64,000 nucleotides of DNA from Artocarpus heterophyllus (GCA_025403435.1 CM046345.1:8436235-8500234); one strand, 5' to 3'; positions 1 through 11,646 are shown, counted from the first letter of the stretch. Numbers and translations are program-made. Notes: a model not told the origin generated them from the letters alone.

Positions 1-399
1 ATCTTCAACATGTAGTGAATTGGAAAACTATCTGGAAACAAATTTTGCGGCATTCATTTTCAATGAGCAAGGTGGTGGTCATGATTTCAATAAGTTTGAT
101 CTTTTGTCATTTTGGAGATCACAGTCATGAACTTTTCTTGTGCTCTCTAACATGGCTTGGCTTGTGATATACTAACCATACCATTGTCCACAGTTGCAAG
201 TGAACAAGTATTTAGTTGTAGTGGTAGAGTACTTGATGAACGACGTGTACGTATGAGTGACGATATTCTGGAAGCAATAATATACGTCAAAGATTGGGAG
301 GATGCTCGCAGAAGAAGCCAAGAAGTTCAAGATGATTGGGTTTATGACTTTGAAAATTTGGAAATTTCTGATACTCCTACTAGGAGTAATACGTTGTAA
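1..399 (+). pseudogene. hAT-family transposase, C-terminal fragment
   Basis: This is the tail of a hAT superfamily transposase. Positions 157-399 read in one frame and contain the hATC dimerisation region: the ILTIPLSTVASEQVFS block, then GRVLDERR, then a tryptophan-containing segment (KDWEDARRR) and an acidic end. In intact hAT transposases this region mediates dimerisation and completes the catalytic RNase H-like fold. Upstream coding sequence is visible from position 2 in another frame and ends at a TGA at 128-130, so a stop and a frameshift separate the two parts. The catalytic core lies outside the window or is lost. This looks like an inactive relic. The RICESLEEPER/Ac-like subgroup is plausible but not proven. 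Confidence 0.8.
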
Positions 400-639
400 T
401 TAATTATGAACAATATTTTTTATGTTTTTTTGTTTTTAGTAATTTTGTAAACATCTTATGTATAATTATCCCGATTGTACTTTTTTTTTCCTAACCAAGG
501 TTTTGTCCCATTGTGTTTTCCTTGGAAAGGTTTTTATAAGGCAATCATAAATAAAATATTCCTTTTCATATTTCCTTTGACTATTCAAACTTTTATATTT
601 GTTAACTTGTTTAAAAATTCAAAAATAAAAATTTGAAAA

Positions 640-839
640 GCACATGCTTCGATGTGCTGGCCCATTTAAACCCATGATGGGCCAAGATGGGCCGGCCCAT
701 TTAAGGCCCACAACACGACTCATATAAAATTGGCCCGCGAGTCGGGCTGGGTCAAGGTATTTTTAATATGGGCCGGCCCGGCCCGGCTTGTGGCCCATAT
801 GGGCCTAAGGAGAACGGATCGGCCCATTAGTTGCTACTG
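640..839. mobile_element. Probable hAT 3' subterminal region and terminus
   Basis: About 250 bases after the transposase stop there is a dense cluster of GGCCCA, GGGCC and GGCCGGCCC motifs on both strands (about 660-830). GC-rich repeats like these in AT-rich DNA are typical of the subterminal transposase-binding regions of plant hAT elements. The outer end may be the TTGCTACTG at 831-839, which reads CAGTAGCAA on the other strand and has the CA start common in hAT terminal repeats. The left end is outside the window, so neither the TIR nor the 8-bp target duplication can be verified. Confidence 0.5.
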
Positions 840-3240
840 AAAGATTTAAATCGTAAATGGTTTAAGCGGATGAGTTTAAACGAGTGTATGATCGTCAGTT
901 TAGTTTGTATATTATTTAGAGTTAATAGACTTAAATTCAAATTCAAGTATTAAGAATTTTTATATACGTATTTATTTTTCTTAAAATTTAAATTAAATGA
1001 ATATCAAGAATTCAAATTTTTAGAGTTTTGACCTCCCTTAAATTCTTGATACTCGGATATCTTTGGTACAGTAAAAATTAAAATTCTATCTCCTATATTT
1101 GAAAAAAAAAATCATAACTTCTTCATTTAATATCCAATTGTGATTATTATTTTTTCATTGTCTTTCTAGTAAGGAGAGGAATAAATTAAGATCCATATTA
1201 TATATTTTTTAGGATCATTAACATTAAGATTTTATTAAATTTGTTAATAAATCAAAAACTATTTTCAGTTTCCCTCCAAACACAAATTTTAATTTTATTA
1301 CATATTTAAATTAAAACTTAAATGCACATCTAAATATCAATTCTGATAACAATTCAAATCACTAATTTAAATCCTAATTCAAATCACACAAGTCGAATCA
1401 AATCACTAATTTGAATCTATTTACCAAACAGATCCTTAAAATACACCATAAAATGACATTCATTAATCTGCACCTTCTTCCTCTACAGCCATAATCACTA
1501 TTTCAATCCTTTGAACACAACACTAAATAAGTACATATTTTATGTGAAACTTTGGCCGTGTTTGTTTTTATTCTCAGAATTTTTAGAAATGTTTTTGCAC
1601 ATTTTTTGAGGTAAAAATTTTAAAAACACTTTCAACATAATTCTTAAAAAATTATTATTTTTTTAAACGAAAATATTTTTACCTATTATAAAAACATTAC
1701 CAAACGATCCCTTTGAGCCTTTTATTTTTATTTTTACTTTTTTTAATGAACAGTGCTTTCATTAAAGTAAGAAAGCAAAGGAGCGAAGAACCAAAAAAAA
1801 TAAGGGGAAAAAAAATTCAAAAAGCAAGCTGACACAGAGGTCTCCTCTCCCCACTATCAAATAAGTAACAAATTAATGTTTCCTTTGGTTGATGCGAAAT
1901 GCGTGGCTCGTGATGGTGTTATTAAGGTTATTAAGCGGAAAGTACATACGGATGTTATCAAGAAACGACTGTTGTGTTTGGGGAACATTGGTTCAAACCG
2001 AACAATTTTGGTTAAAATATCATAGTATATAAAAGTTTTATATTATAGTTTATTATTTTTTTGATATTGTAATAGTTTTATACTATAACAACTATATATT
2101 ATGATTAAACCTGCAAAATGCCAAACACCCTATGCCCCTATGGTTATTGAAGGTGATTGCAAGGTCTTGCTCCAATAGAGATGGGTTTACGGAATTCCCA
2201 TAGAAAGAGAATTAAAGCACAATTCCTTCTCTTTTTCTTTTTTTTTAATTTAAATCGTAGCCCAAGAAAGCTTGATGGGGTTGAGTGAGCAAAATCGGGG
2301 GAGACAAATGGAGAGGAAGGAGTTGTCATTTACAAAGCTGAAGCAGGGGGAGGATAAAGAGTTTTAGGGTACTTAGCAACATTGATTTGAACCAATTGAC
2401 TCAAAAACTATACCATAAAGTGACGGAGTCAGACTTTAAATTTAATGGGGACACAAATAAAAATATAATCAATTATAACTTGAGATAATATGAATTAAGA
2501 TTTACTCATTGCATAGTTCAAACAATATATTAGACATGAAAAATGCAATATATCTAAAAAATATAACAACTAATCTCCTAAAAATAATAAAAATATTAAG
2601 ATATCGAAATCTACGTACTCCAACGCTATTGAAGTTAGATTTGTAAATAGAGTCATTGAGAAAAAGCTAAAAAGTTATAAGATGGTTGATAAAATAAGTT
2701 GAAACTTATTAGTTTGAACTTAAATAGTACAAAATTTTTATATATTATAGTGGAAAGTAAAAATATACTATAATGTAATGCTTCACACGGTATATGTAAC
2801 ACCCCCTTTAACCTAATTGTAAAGCTCAAGCAAGCATTTACAACCAAGCTAAAAAGTATTAACCTTGCATTTAAACTAAAATTGTTATGATTTTGTAAAG
2901 CAGAGTTTGTTAAAGCCATCATCAGATTTTTGGATATTGTGATGGTTGGAAAATAAAGAAATGAATAAGACGAAAGCCTCAAAGTTCCTTTCTACACAAA
3001 CAAAAGCCAAAACCCACAATTTAATTTAAAAAAAAAATCTATGACAAGTGACGTTTTTTTAATTAAGTGTATGGGTATACACAAAAATACATAATTTGAA
3101 TGGCTATAAGAGTATAATTACAATATATTAAGGTTAATTTAAGAGAGAGAGACGGAAGGTTTATGGTGAAGGAATGGTCTCTACATCTAATAAACACGTC
3201 CTTAAGTTGAATTAAAATAGGCGAGTCAATCTCACTGGTT
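840..3240. other. Intergenic AT-rich stretch, no gene recognised
   Basis: No convincing coding sequence is seen. Short open frames here are low-complexity. From about 3070 to 3249 the sequence resembles the region just downstream of WAT1 copy C (about 39740-39976). It is therefore shared 3' flank or UTR of the duplicated genes rather than independent sequence. Confidence 0.5.
1554..1712. mobile_element. Possible small MITE
   Basis: A stretch of about 160 bp begins with GGCCGTGTTTG and ends with CCAAACGATCCC, giving imperfect inverted ends of about 11 bases around an AT-rich interior. This architecture is common in plant hAT or Harbinger MITEs. No clear target-site duplication can be read. 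Confidence 0.3.
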
Positions 3241-3249
3241 CAAACAAGG

Positions 3250-3898
3250 CTATGGCTTTCGAGAAAAAGGGGTTTGCAGTGACCGCGGTGGCGACTGCAA
3301 CTCATCAACAACTGCATGGTTTTCAACCTTTTTCTCTTCCGACTACGCCCATATTACTCCGTAAAAGCCTATGACGATCGGAAATGCTCCAATAACACTG
3401 CCACAAAACAATCAAAATGATCAGTCATTTTGCTCAAACAGCTTACAAGCACTCGCTCTAGTTAGGAACACATTTTAAAGAGAGATTTACGTTCCAGTAT
3501 AAAGTGTGTCTCCTAAAAAGATGGTGCTCGCGAAGGCGGCAATAGCAATGCTCAGGGGCTTAAACATGACCACTAAGACAGGCCCCTTCTTCTCTATGCA
3601 CCATGTTGCTACTGAATACGATACCACATGTGAACAAATAGCCTGTCAAAGTAGTTGTTTGTGCATGCCGTAATTTTTCTTGTATAACAAAAAAGCAAAT
3701 TTAGCAAAATGTTTTTCCAACTTCTATTGTGCTTACTGAATAGAGGACACAGATGAGCTCAATAATTTGGGTGAGTATCCATGCATTTGGATCTCTTTCT
3801 AGAGCTAAAGTAAGTGTTGCACATTGAAGGGTCCCAAATAAGTAAAAGAAGAAGAGTATGGTCTTCTGTGATGGGTATCCTTTAAGTACTGCTGGCTT
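3250..3898 (-). CDS. WAT1-related transporter copy A, exons 5-7
   Basis: These are the last three exons of a WAT1-related (EamA-like, plant drug/metabolite exporter) membrane protein: exon 5 at 3737-3898, exon 6 at 3491-3642, exon 7 from 3397 down. Exon 5 carries KGYPSQKTILFFFYLFGT and ALERDPNAW, exon 6 KKGPVLVVMFKPLSI and TIFLGDTLY, exon 7 GAFPIVIGFYGVIWA, the last membrane helix. Splice sites are canonical and phases agree with copy C. A TAG at 3343-3345 follows directly after the last helix where copy C has CAG (Gln). Translation would therefore stop about 30 residues early, losing only the cytosolic tail. A one-base insertion further down shifts the old tail. The gene continues upstream at 15516-15753 and 33611-34243. 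Confidence 0.8.
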
Positions 3899-4175
3899 CT
3901 GGTGCAACGAAAATTAAGTCAGTTTCATGCTCAAACTTTATAGTGAAAATGAAGAAAAGTAGTAGCAGCGCCACTTGACGTTGAGTAAGGGCACATGTTT
4001 TCCACCCGACTTTTGAATTTTGAATTTTTTGTTTTAAAATTTTTTAAAAAATTAGTTGTGCTCTTATTTTATAAGAAAATTTATAACGATGTCCTACTAA
4101 ATAATTGAAATATTTTGACATTATTTTTTGAGCAATGTTTGAATTGAAATAAAAATTATTTCTAATTTTTTTAGG
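3899..4175. other. WAT1-A intron 4, left remnant
   Basis: This sequence aligns by eye with intron 4 of copy C (40765-40968 and 46756-46830), including the GTAAGGGC(A/G)CA region and the stretch near AAGCTATG/GAGCAATG. It is ancestral intron sequence into which the MITE and the gypsy element later inserted. Confidence 0.6.
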
Positions 4176-4671
4176 TATTTGTCACTTTTACCCTTTAAAC
4201 TTGTTACACATTTACAATTTGCCATTTGAATTTTAAATTTTGATAAGTTGACCCCTAAATTATAAATCTATAGCAAATCACCCCATATAGATAGCGATTT
4301 GAGTTTTTTGACTAACATTAACATGTAAATTACACATATATAGTTGATTATTAATATGAATAGTCATTTTTTATATATTTAAACTCAAATATATTGTGAC
4401 TAATATCTTTAATTAAATTTTTATCAAAATAGAACATTTTGAATTAACTTTGTTTTGAATATATATCTAAGTAAATATTTATATAAAAAAACCCTTTATA
4501 CTCTTAATTAATGATCCATGTGTAAATCATATGCTAATCTTAGCCAAAAACTTAATATTGCTATCAATGAGGGGTGATTTGCTATATATTTTTAAGTTTA
4601 AGGATCAACTTGTCAAAATTAAAAGTTCAAGGATGAATTGTAAATATGGGACGAGTTCAAGGGATAGCAAT
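4176..4671. mobile_element. Long-TIR MITE or MULE-like element, split by the gypsy insertion
   Basis: The two ends are inverted copies of each other over about 110 bases: left arm about 4176-4294, right arm about 4557-4671. Matching blocks include AGCAAATCACCCC and ATTTACAATT read in opposite directions. The centre (about 4300-4555) is AT-rich and non-coding. The right arm appears to continue for a few bases after the gypsy element (15387 to about 15399), so the gypsy copy landed inside the right terminal repeat. Copy C of the WAT1 gene lacks this element at the matching intron position. Family is uncertain, and a Mutator-type MITE is most likely from the TIR length. Confidence 0.6.
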
Positions 4672-5308
4672 TGTTGATGCTTACCGTTGTCCGGCATCGG
4701 ATCAACACCCACGTGCGGCTGTGCACGGTCTGACCTCTTCTTAGGCTCGCCTCTGGTCGGGAGTGTGTACCTGCAAGAGGAGGGATGCTTCGGAGAAAAT
4801 AGTGGGGTTAGTCAATAGACAAGGGCTCTCCGATGCTCAAGGCAAGTATTGTTCGGCAGAGGTCGACAGCTAGTTAGGTGTGAAGAAGTAGTCTCTCCCC
4901 AGAATGTCATAAATGCATCCTATTTATAGGCCACCACTTGGATCGGGTGTAAGATGGGTTTTGCCCACCACCTGGGTGTCATATCAAGGTGTGTCAGGCA
5001 GTAGGTAACAAGTGTCGCGACCATCGCCCAATGGATTGGACTCTATCGGACGGCAATGTATCTGCCTTGTGTTGGCCTATAATGGCAAGTAGCAGCCTAT
5101 TTATGAGTAATGTTGGCCCGACCCGAGCTACCGTACATACCGAGGTGGCAGCCTTCTTGGGGGCGTAGCCTTGGATGCCTAAGAGGCACCTTGGGAAGAA
5201 GTATAAAGCATCGGGGGCCGACAGCAAGCCTCTTGGGTGTCTGCCGAGCTTATTAGCCGACCACCAAAGTTAATGTCCTCGGTGGTGGCGCCGAGCTTAC
5301 CCTCAACA
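4672..5308 (-). repeat. Gypsy element 3' LTR
   Basis: This 637-bp LTR reads TGTTGATGC at its left edge and CCCTCAACA at its right edge on the plus strand. It contains TATAAATA on the minus strand (4921-4928), the likely core promoter of the sense transcript. Confidence 0.9.
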
Positions 5309-5322
5309 TTAGCCCCCCAATT
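5309..5322 (-). other. Gypsy polypurine tract
   Basis: Directly inside the 3' LTR the minus strand reads TTGGGGGGCTAA. This is the expected polypurine primer position for plus-strand DNA synthesis and fixes the minus-strand orientation of the element. Confidence 0.8.
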
Positions 5323-5533
5323 CACCTGGTCGGTGCTCGGCCGGGTGGACTATGCCGAGTGGGTGAGGTCGGCTCAAAGGAGGAAGACCAAACGACACTT
5401 GGAAGTGGGGCAAGGTGAAAAGACACGCGGATCAGACGGGGGACGCGTGTCGCATCGCGGCCGTCTGCGCGCCTGTCAAGTGTATTAATTACGCCTCCTG
5501 GGTTTCGCGCTCGATTTTCCCGCCCAAAATGGC

Positions 5534-5541
5534 TATAAATA
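5534..5541 (+). promoter_or_regulatory. TATA box for the antisense gene
   Basis: TATAAATA lies on the plus strand just outside the 3' LTR, 143 bases before the antisense ATG at 5684 and within a GC-rich context. Position and spacing fit a promoter that drives the antisense gene from inside the element, opposite to gag-pol. Confidence 0.6.
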
Positions 5542-5683
5542 GGGCTCCCTCTTTGTAATTTGCACTTCATTTTCAAAAATTTTACGCCCGGAGAGTTTTA
5601 GCTGCCGAGCTCAAGTTATATAGCCGAGGATCGCATCTCCTGAACTACCGAGAACCCTAGTAGGTAATTTCCCTTGAGTGAAA

Positions 5684-8187
5684 ATGAGTGATTTGTCTGA
5701 TTCCCAGAACGTAGAGGTTTCCTGGTCGAAAAGTAGCGTGGAGAGTAGTAGCTCTTCTTCTACCCAATCTGACGCCGAAGTGGCGTCCCCAAGACGAGAT
5801 GGGGCCGGCCAGCTGGAGCAAATCCTAAGGGTCGATTCCCAGACGGTACCCGAGCAAGAGTTTTTAAACATGCTGGACGGGCGAAGGCTCATTAGGCTGT
5901 CCAGGGAGCAAGACCCTTATGTAGGGGCAGCGACAGCAGGCTCATCCTGAGTTTTTCCAAAGGAGAGGACCGAGCTTCAGGCCCGCGAGGATGCTCCGAG
6001 CACCTCTGGTCGGAGTGCCGGGGCCCCCGTCCAAGTCGCGGAGGTGATCACGGTTGACGTCTCCGATGAGGAGCACGCAGCTGAGGAGGCAGAGGCAGAG
6101 CAGCCGGAGATGAAACAGGAGGTCTAGGTCACCCGTGTTCGGGGCGTGACGGCATATCGGGTAAGCCGACCTGGGCAAACCTCGATGGCAGGCTCTACGA
6201 GTGCCATAACGAAGTCGCGGTTAGAGAACCTACGCGCCGAGTATGGCATCTCTGACGATGTGATTCTCACCGTCCCCGATGAGGGAGGCTCACCTTTAGA
6301 CGCGCCGGAGGGATTCATCACGCTCTACGCCGAGTTCTTCAGGGCCGGGCTGCGTCTACCATTGCGTCGCTTTCTCCGTCGGGCACTCAACGACTTCAAT
6401 GTGTGCCCGGCTCAATTGAACCCAAACAACTATAGGTTGCTGATCGGGATGTACATCCTATGGAAGTACCACTGGAGTACCAAGATGCCGCTGGAGGCCT
6501 TCAAACAAGTATTCAAGATGAAGAAGCTTCCTCAGCAGTCCGGGTGGTACTACTTCACTAGCTTTAGGAAGGATTTTATCCTGGGCAACCCCGACTCGGA
6601 CAAGTTATGGAAGTACGAGTGGTTCTACGCCGGGGGGAACTTTCTAGCCCGAGCCGATGAAACTGTCTCCGAGGATCAGCAAGTGCCGAGGTCGTTCGAG
6701 CAGGGGCACGTTTGGACCAAGCGTCCTTGGGCACCGAGCCGCGTAATTAGGGCAGTAGACGAGCTGTTCGAGAAACTAGAATCGTCCAGACAACAGAAGG
6801 AAGGACACTTTATCCAGTTACGACTGGTTTGGGGAGTCCAACAGTCTTCCTCGAGCTGTCCGTCCTGCCCGGGCTATCGGGCAGGTTGCAATTGCTCGTT
6901 CGAGTGCCGCGGACGTTCTAGGGCCAAGCACTTCCCAGTCCGAGTGGCTGACGAGGGAGCCTTCTACGTCCAATTCTGAGGACTCGTCAAGTGGCTCCTT
7001 TGATGCGGGGCCACCTGTAGCCGACGAGGACCTCGAGGACGTGATTAGGTTCTTATACCTATCTCGCCAACTCCGGATCGAAGGTCAGCCTGGAGCCTTA
7101 TTTTTAATCACCCTTTCTTATCCCAATCTCGCTTTGACTTTGCTCTTCCTTGTGCAGAAATGACGGCGTCGACCTCCCAAGCCGACAGACGCGCCCAGAT
7201 GGCGAGTTTAAGGAAGCAGAAGGGCAAGGCCATCGACACCGGGAGGAAACGTAAGCGGACGCCGAGGCCCGAGCTCCTAACGCGTACCGGGCAGGCCTCC
7301 ACATTAGTCCATGTCCCGCAACCTCCGCCGCAGCCGACCAGGGCCTCGCCAGAGGTTAACCCAGCAGACGAGGCCGCTAGAGGCTCGTCCGAGGACGTGC
7401 AGAGAAGGCGCCTGAACTACTGTGGCGTTGTTCTATAGCGTCTCAGAGATGCGGTTCCCTAGGATGATTTCTTCATGAACATCCGGGGGGAAGACTTCCA
7501 GGGCCTTTGCAACACAGCCTTCCGAGCTGCCGCCTTTGTAAGTATCCGAGCTTACCAATAGTTGGATTCTTTTGTCATGTTGAGGAGGATTGAATTCTTT
7601 GCTCGCAGGTGAGTGCCGTTTTGCACATGGTGCACTCCACCGGGATCAGGGAGGTCCACAAGGAAAAGGAGATGCACAAGAAGACCTTCCTCCGGATGCA
7701 GGACTCTAACCAGAAGCTCAATGATAAGAGCATTGAGTTGGATCAAGTGAAGGTATCCCTCTCACGAGCCGAGGAGGAAGCCCAGAAGGCTAAGGCCGAG
7801 GCCCAGGAGGCAGCAAGGCGGCTCAGAGAGGCAGAGGATAGAGTTGCACGGCTCGAGGGGCAGTTGACAACCCTGCAAGCGAAGCACCAGCATCTTGTTG
7901 CCGAGCTCCCTGGTCGCCTGGCTGGTGCGATTGAAGAATTTAAGACATCCCCGGAGTATGTCGATCTCTACTATCACGGCATGACAGACGTCCGCGAGTA
8001 CCTGATCGAGAAGCACCCCGAGGCGGCAGGATTTGACTGGTCGGTCATTGTTGAGGTCGACCAAGACGACGCCGAGCAACAGCGGGGCGAAGATGATGAG
8101 GTCGTCGTGGTAGACGATGACGACGACGGGGATGAGCAGGGCACCGAAAGAGGCAGAGGCGAGGATGCGGTTGGGGACGAGACCTAG
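5684..8187 (+). pseudogene. Antisense ORF of the gypsy element (gypsy-type transposon domain protein)
   Basis: The gene runs opposite to gag-pol. I infer three exons: 5684-7083, 7158-7537 and 7609-8187. The two short introns (7084-7157, 7538-7608) have GT-AG ends; the second begins GTAAGT and the last two exons join in phase 0. The conserved part, from about 6146, includes GISDDVILTVP, GFITLYAEFFRAGLRLPL, LLIGMYILWKYH and GWYYFTSFRKDF, matching the putative gypsy-type transposon domain (Pfam Transposase_28) known from Tat antisense ORFs. The last exon encodes a long coiled coil (QEAARRLREAEDRVARLEGQ) and an acidic tail. In-frame stops lie at 5948, 6125, 7436 and 7460, with a frameshift near 6820-6850, so this copy is dead. 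The domain's function is unknown. Confidence 0.8.
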
Positions 8188-8287
8188 GCCGATTGAACTT
8201 GTGTATATATATATATGTATTTTTTCTTTTTGCCCTTTTTTGTATTCGGGCTCGGGAGGTGCCCGGTTTCCTTGTACCTCCCCGATA

Positions 8288-8293
8288 AATAAA
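8288..8293 (+). terminator. Poly(A) signal of the antisense gene
   Basis: AATAAA lies 100 bases after the antisense stop codon at 8185-8187 and is followed by T-rich DNA. It completes a promoter-exons-signal unit on the plus strand. Confidence 0.55.
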
Positions 8294-8299
8294 GATTTC

Positions 8300-9171
8300 T
8301 TGTTTTTTTTTTCTCATTGTTTTCTTTACGTGTAGTTCTATTTTATTTTACATCCCACATAATTTTCCAAGTGCGAGTGTCCTCGGGGAGGATCCCAGGT
8401 TGGGAACCAGCTAGCTCGACAGCCATAAAGTTGGCTCGAGTTTGCCTTGAACGCTCAGTTAATCCGAGCATGTAAGTTTCAATCTCGGCTCGGTGTCGAG
8501 TTGTCCGAGCAGAGGTGAATGGCACCTCTGTTCTCAGTTAATCCGAGTAGTTATCCTTCTCTGCTTGGTTGATTAATCCAAGCAGGTTTAGGTTTCTAAT
8601 CTCGGTTAGGTAGAGCATAGCGTCTATGACCACCCTTACCCTGTTGCCCCCCTTAGACTTGCTTAGGCTTTAAAGAAGCTTTACAAGTGTAGGACTCGTC
8701 GGGCACATGAATGTGCCAAGCAACTTAAAAGTGTTTTCTGTACGGTGACAGACCTGTGGTCAGTATACCGACCAGCCCCCCAGCTCGGTTTAATGAGGAT
8801 GACTCTCCCTTGGTGGGAGTTATTGTCTTGTCCTCCGAGTCAGAGTTATGGCATCTTGGATTTACCTTTCCTTTAAACACATTACTCAGGTGGAATGATA
8901 TTAGGGAAGTTGTGCTCCATTAATGTGATATATACATGGATTTTTCTAGCCCTGTTCAGCAGGTCTAGTTACAAAAGAATCGTGGCCAGAGGTCAAAAAT
9001 GGAGTCTGGCTCTGAATTTTAACAATAGAATCTTTTTAAAAGCTCGGCATTACATGGATGTCCGAGCTGGTTCCCCTCCATGTCGGCCAACCTGTACGTT
9101 CCTTGTCGTATGATATTTTCAACTCTAAACGGACCTTCCCATTTCGGGCCAAAGGACCCGAGACCGGGTTG
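8300..9171. other. Gypsy spacer between the antisense gene and integrase
   Basis: No coding sequence is seen. The stretch holds degenerate short repeats built around AATCCGAGCA, CTCGGTT and CCGAGCAG (about 8440-8610). Such long non-coding spacers are usual between pol and the 3' LTR in Tat-type elements. Confidence 0.6.
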
Positions 9172-10107
9172 TTAGACCGTGACCTTTTTCAACACCAAGT
9201 CACCGACCTTAAAGCTTCTAGGCCGAACCCTTTTATTGTAATACCGAGCTACCACCCGATTCTGAGCTGCGTTACGAATCGCTGCTTGGTTTCTTTTTTC
9301 TTCCAGCAGGTCGAGCTTGGCCATCATTAGCTCAGTGTTCCAAGTATAATCATAGTGTTCAACTCTAAAGCTCGATAATCCCACTTCGGCTGGAATAACT
9401 GCCTCTGCCCCGTAAACGAAGGAAAATGGTGTTTCGTCGGTCGCTGTTCGGATAGTTGTTCGGTATGCCCAGAGTACCTGGGGTAGTTCATCGATCCACG
9501 CACCCTTAAGTCCCTCGAGTTTTTTCTTCAGGTTATCTTTGATTATCTTGTTGACGGCCTCAACTTGGCCGTTACTCTGCGGATAGCTCGGGGAGGAGAA
9601 GACCTTTTTAATGCCGAGCTTCTCGCATAGGCGACGTAGACCCGAGGATTCAAATTGCTTAGCGTTATTGGTCACAATGGTGTGCGGGATCCCAAACTGG
9701 CAAACAATGTTCTTCCACACGAAGTTGGTACACTTGGCTTCGGTCATGTTGGTACAGGGTTTGACTTCGATCCATTTCGTAAGATAGTCAATTGCCACGA
9801 TGCAGTACCTAAATTGCGATCGGGCCGTTGGGAGGGGTCCGATCAAGTCGATGGCCCACTTCGCGAATGGCCATGCCGAGGTTACTGGATTGAGTGGCTC
9901 GACGTGGGAGCCAGGAATTCTAGCATACTGTTGGCATTTGAGGCATTTTCGAGCAAAGTTCCCGCAGTCTTGCTGCATGGTAGGCCAGTAGTATCCCTGT
10001 CGGAGGCACTTTTGGGCCAAAGAGTGTCCTCCTGAATGATTGCCACATAGACCTTTGTGGATCTCGCTCATCAGATACTCAGCCTCCTTGGGGTCCAAGC
10101 ATCTCAA
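9172..10107 (-). pseudogene. Gypsy integrase
   Basis: Integrase inserts the cDNA copy into the host genome. The 311-residue frame has an HHCC zinc region (EIHKGLCGNHSGG, then CLKC), the core beginning WAIDLIGPLPTA (first Asp), and NGQVEAVNK with the catalytic Glu. The second catalytic Asp, normally in a (S/T)DNG motif, reads IVTNNAKQF here, so Asp is replaced by Asn and Gly by Ala. That alone should abolish strand transfer. The C-terminal part contains YNKRVRPRSFKVGDLVLKK, a GPY/F-side basic segment. It follows the RT/RNase H frame with a short break at 10108-10125. Confidence 0.85.
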
Positions 10108-10125
10108 GCATGGCGTAGTGTAGCC

Positions 10126-11646
10126 TCACCGGTATAACTTTCCACCGATCATCGAATACCGGGTCGAGCCGTTACGTACCCGTCGTGCTTCTTCTCGGTC
10201 GTCGGGCAACTCGGCCGTGGTCAGGTATCGGATGATCGGGTCCATCCAGGTACTTCTCGGCTCCTCGGCTAGGCTCATGATTTCCTTAACTATGCTTGGT
10301 TCAGACAGTCTTTCGATGGGGACCGACGTCAAGTCACTTCCACCCAATCCGGAAGCTAGTCGGGCTAGGACATCGGCTTCTGCGTTTCCAGATCGGGGGA
10401 TCTGCTTAAAAGAATAGGACTTAAATTGTCCAAGTAGTTGTTTTGCTTCCTTTAAATATGCCGCCATCGAGTCTGTCCGAGCCTGAAATCCTCCGGTGAC
10501 CTGCTGCACCACTAGCATTGAGTCACCGTAGATGGTGAGGTGATTGACGCCGAGATCTCGGGCAATTCGTAGTCCGGCTAGCAGAGCTTCATACTTCGCC
10601 TCGTTGTTAGAGGCCTTGAAGTCGAACCGGAGGGCATAGATGACCTTGTACCCGTCTAGGCTCGTTAAAATTAGGTCGGCCCCCGATCTGTCGATGCAGG
10701 TAGAGCCGTCAATGTGTAATTTCCAGTCCGGCTTCGGAGAAAGGCCTTGTTCACTGCAGCCAGCTGTATCAGGCTCTTCAATGGGTGACTTCTCGACTTG
10801 TGGAGTCGCCTTGCCGGCCTCCGTGAATTCGGCAATGAAATCTGCCAGGACTTGAGCTTTTATTGCCGTTCTCGGCACGAAATGCACATCATATTGTCCT
10901 AGCTCAACTGACCACTTGGCCATTTGGCCCGATATCTCCAGGCTCTGGAAAACTTGTCGTAGAGGGAACTTGGTCGGGACCGTAATGGTATGGCTTTGGT
11001 AATATGGTCGCAGCTTCTGGACTGATGTTATTAAGGCAAAGGCCAGCTTCTCCAGCGATGGGTACCGCTCCTCGGCACCTTGGAATGCGTGGCTGGTATA
11101 ATAAACGGGTCTCTGGATCCCGTCTTCGTCTCGGACCAAGACCAAGCTAACAACTTTCTCTGACACGGCTAAATAGGCGGTTAAAGCCTCACCGGACAAA
11201 GGTTTGGATAGGAGCGGGGGCGTAGCCAGGTAAGTTTTTAAGCTTTGAAAAGCTTCTTCACACTCCCTGCTCCACTCAAACCTCCCCTTAAGTGCCTTGA
11301 AAAAAGGGTGGCACTTGTCGGTAGCCCGGGAGACAAACCTTGACAGAGCAGCCACCATGCCAGTTAGCCGTTGTACGTCCTTCACCGTCCGAGGAGAATG
11401 CATGTCGATAATTGCTTGGGCTTTCGCTAGGTTGACCTCAATTCCTCGCTGATTGACCAAAAATCCAAGGAATTTGCCCGAGCTGACGCCGAAGGCGTAT
11501 TTCGCTGGGTTGAGTTTCATCCCATATTCTCGGAGAATGTTGAAGCTAGCTCGGATGTCGGTCATGTGGCCCTTCGCTTGGACAGATTTTACCAACATGT
11601 CGTCCACGTAGACCTTCATAGTTTTCCCGATTAACCTAGCAAACAT
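10126..11646 (-). pseudogene. Gypsy reverse transcriptase C-terminal half and dual RNase H
   Basis: The frame starts just before the RT active site (VYVDDMLVKS) and continues through the palm and thumb (KFLGFLVNQRGIEV). A first, degenerate RNase H follows (RPVYYTSHAFQGAEERY). A second RNase H lies near the end with HIDGST, NNEAKYEALLAGL, IYGDSMLVV and GNAEADVLARLA, giving a full set of acidic residues. Two consecutive RNase H domains are a known hallmark of plant Tat elements, where the second is of the archaeal-like type. The RT N-terminal half lies in 11647-12500, separated by a single-base frame break near 11665. Confidence 0.85.

Noticed and set aside
4994..5227. Open frame on the minus strand, with a matching one at 15094-15300
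   Set aside because: It is the same stretch of the two gypsy LTRs read through; LTR sequence, not a gene.
5322..5576. Minus-strand open frame next to the 3' LTR
   Set aside because: Overlaps the polypurine tract and antisense promoter region, GC-rich shadow frame without domain similarity.
5611..8317. Several minus-strand frames (5611-5892, 5942-6178, 7762-8079, 8045-8317)
   Set aside because: They are shadows of the plus-strand antisense gene, whose frame shows the conserved domain, coiled coil and acidic tail.
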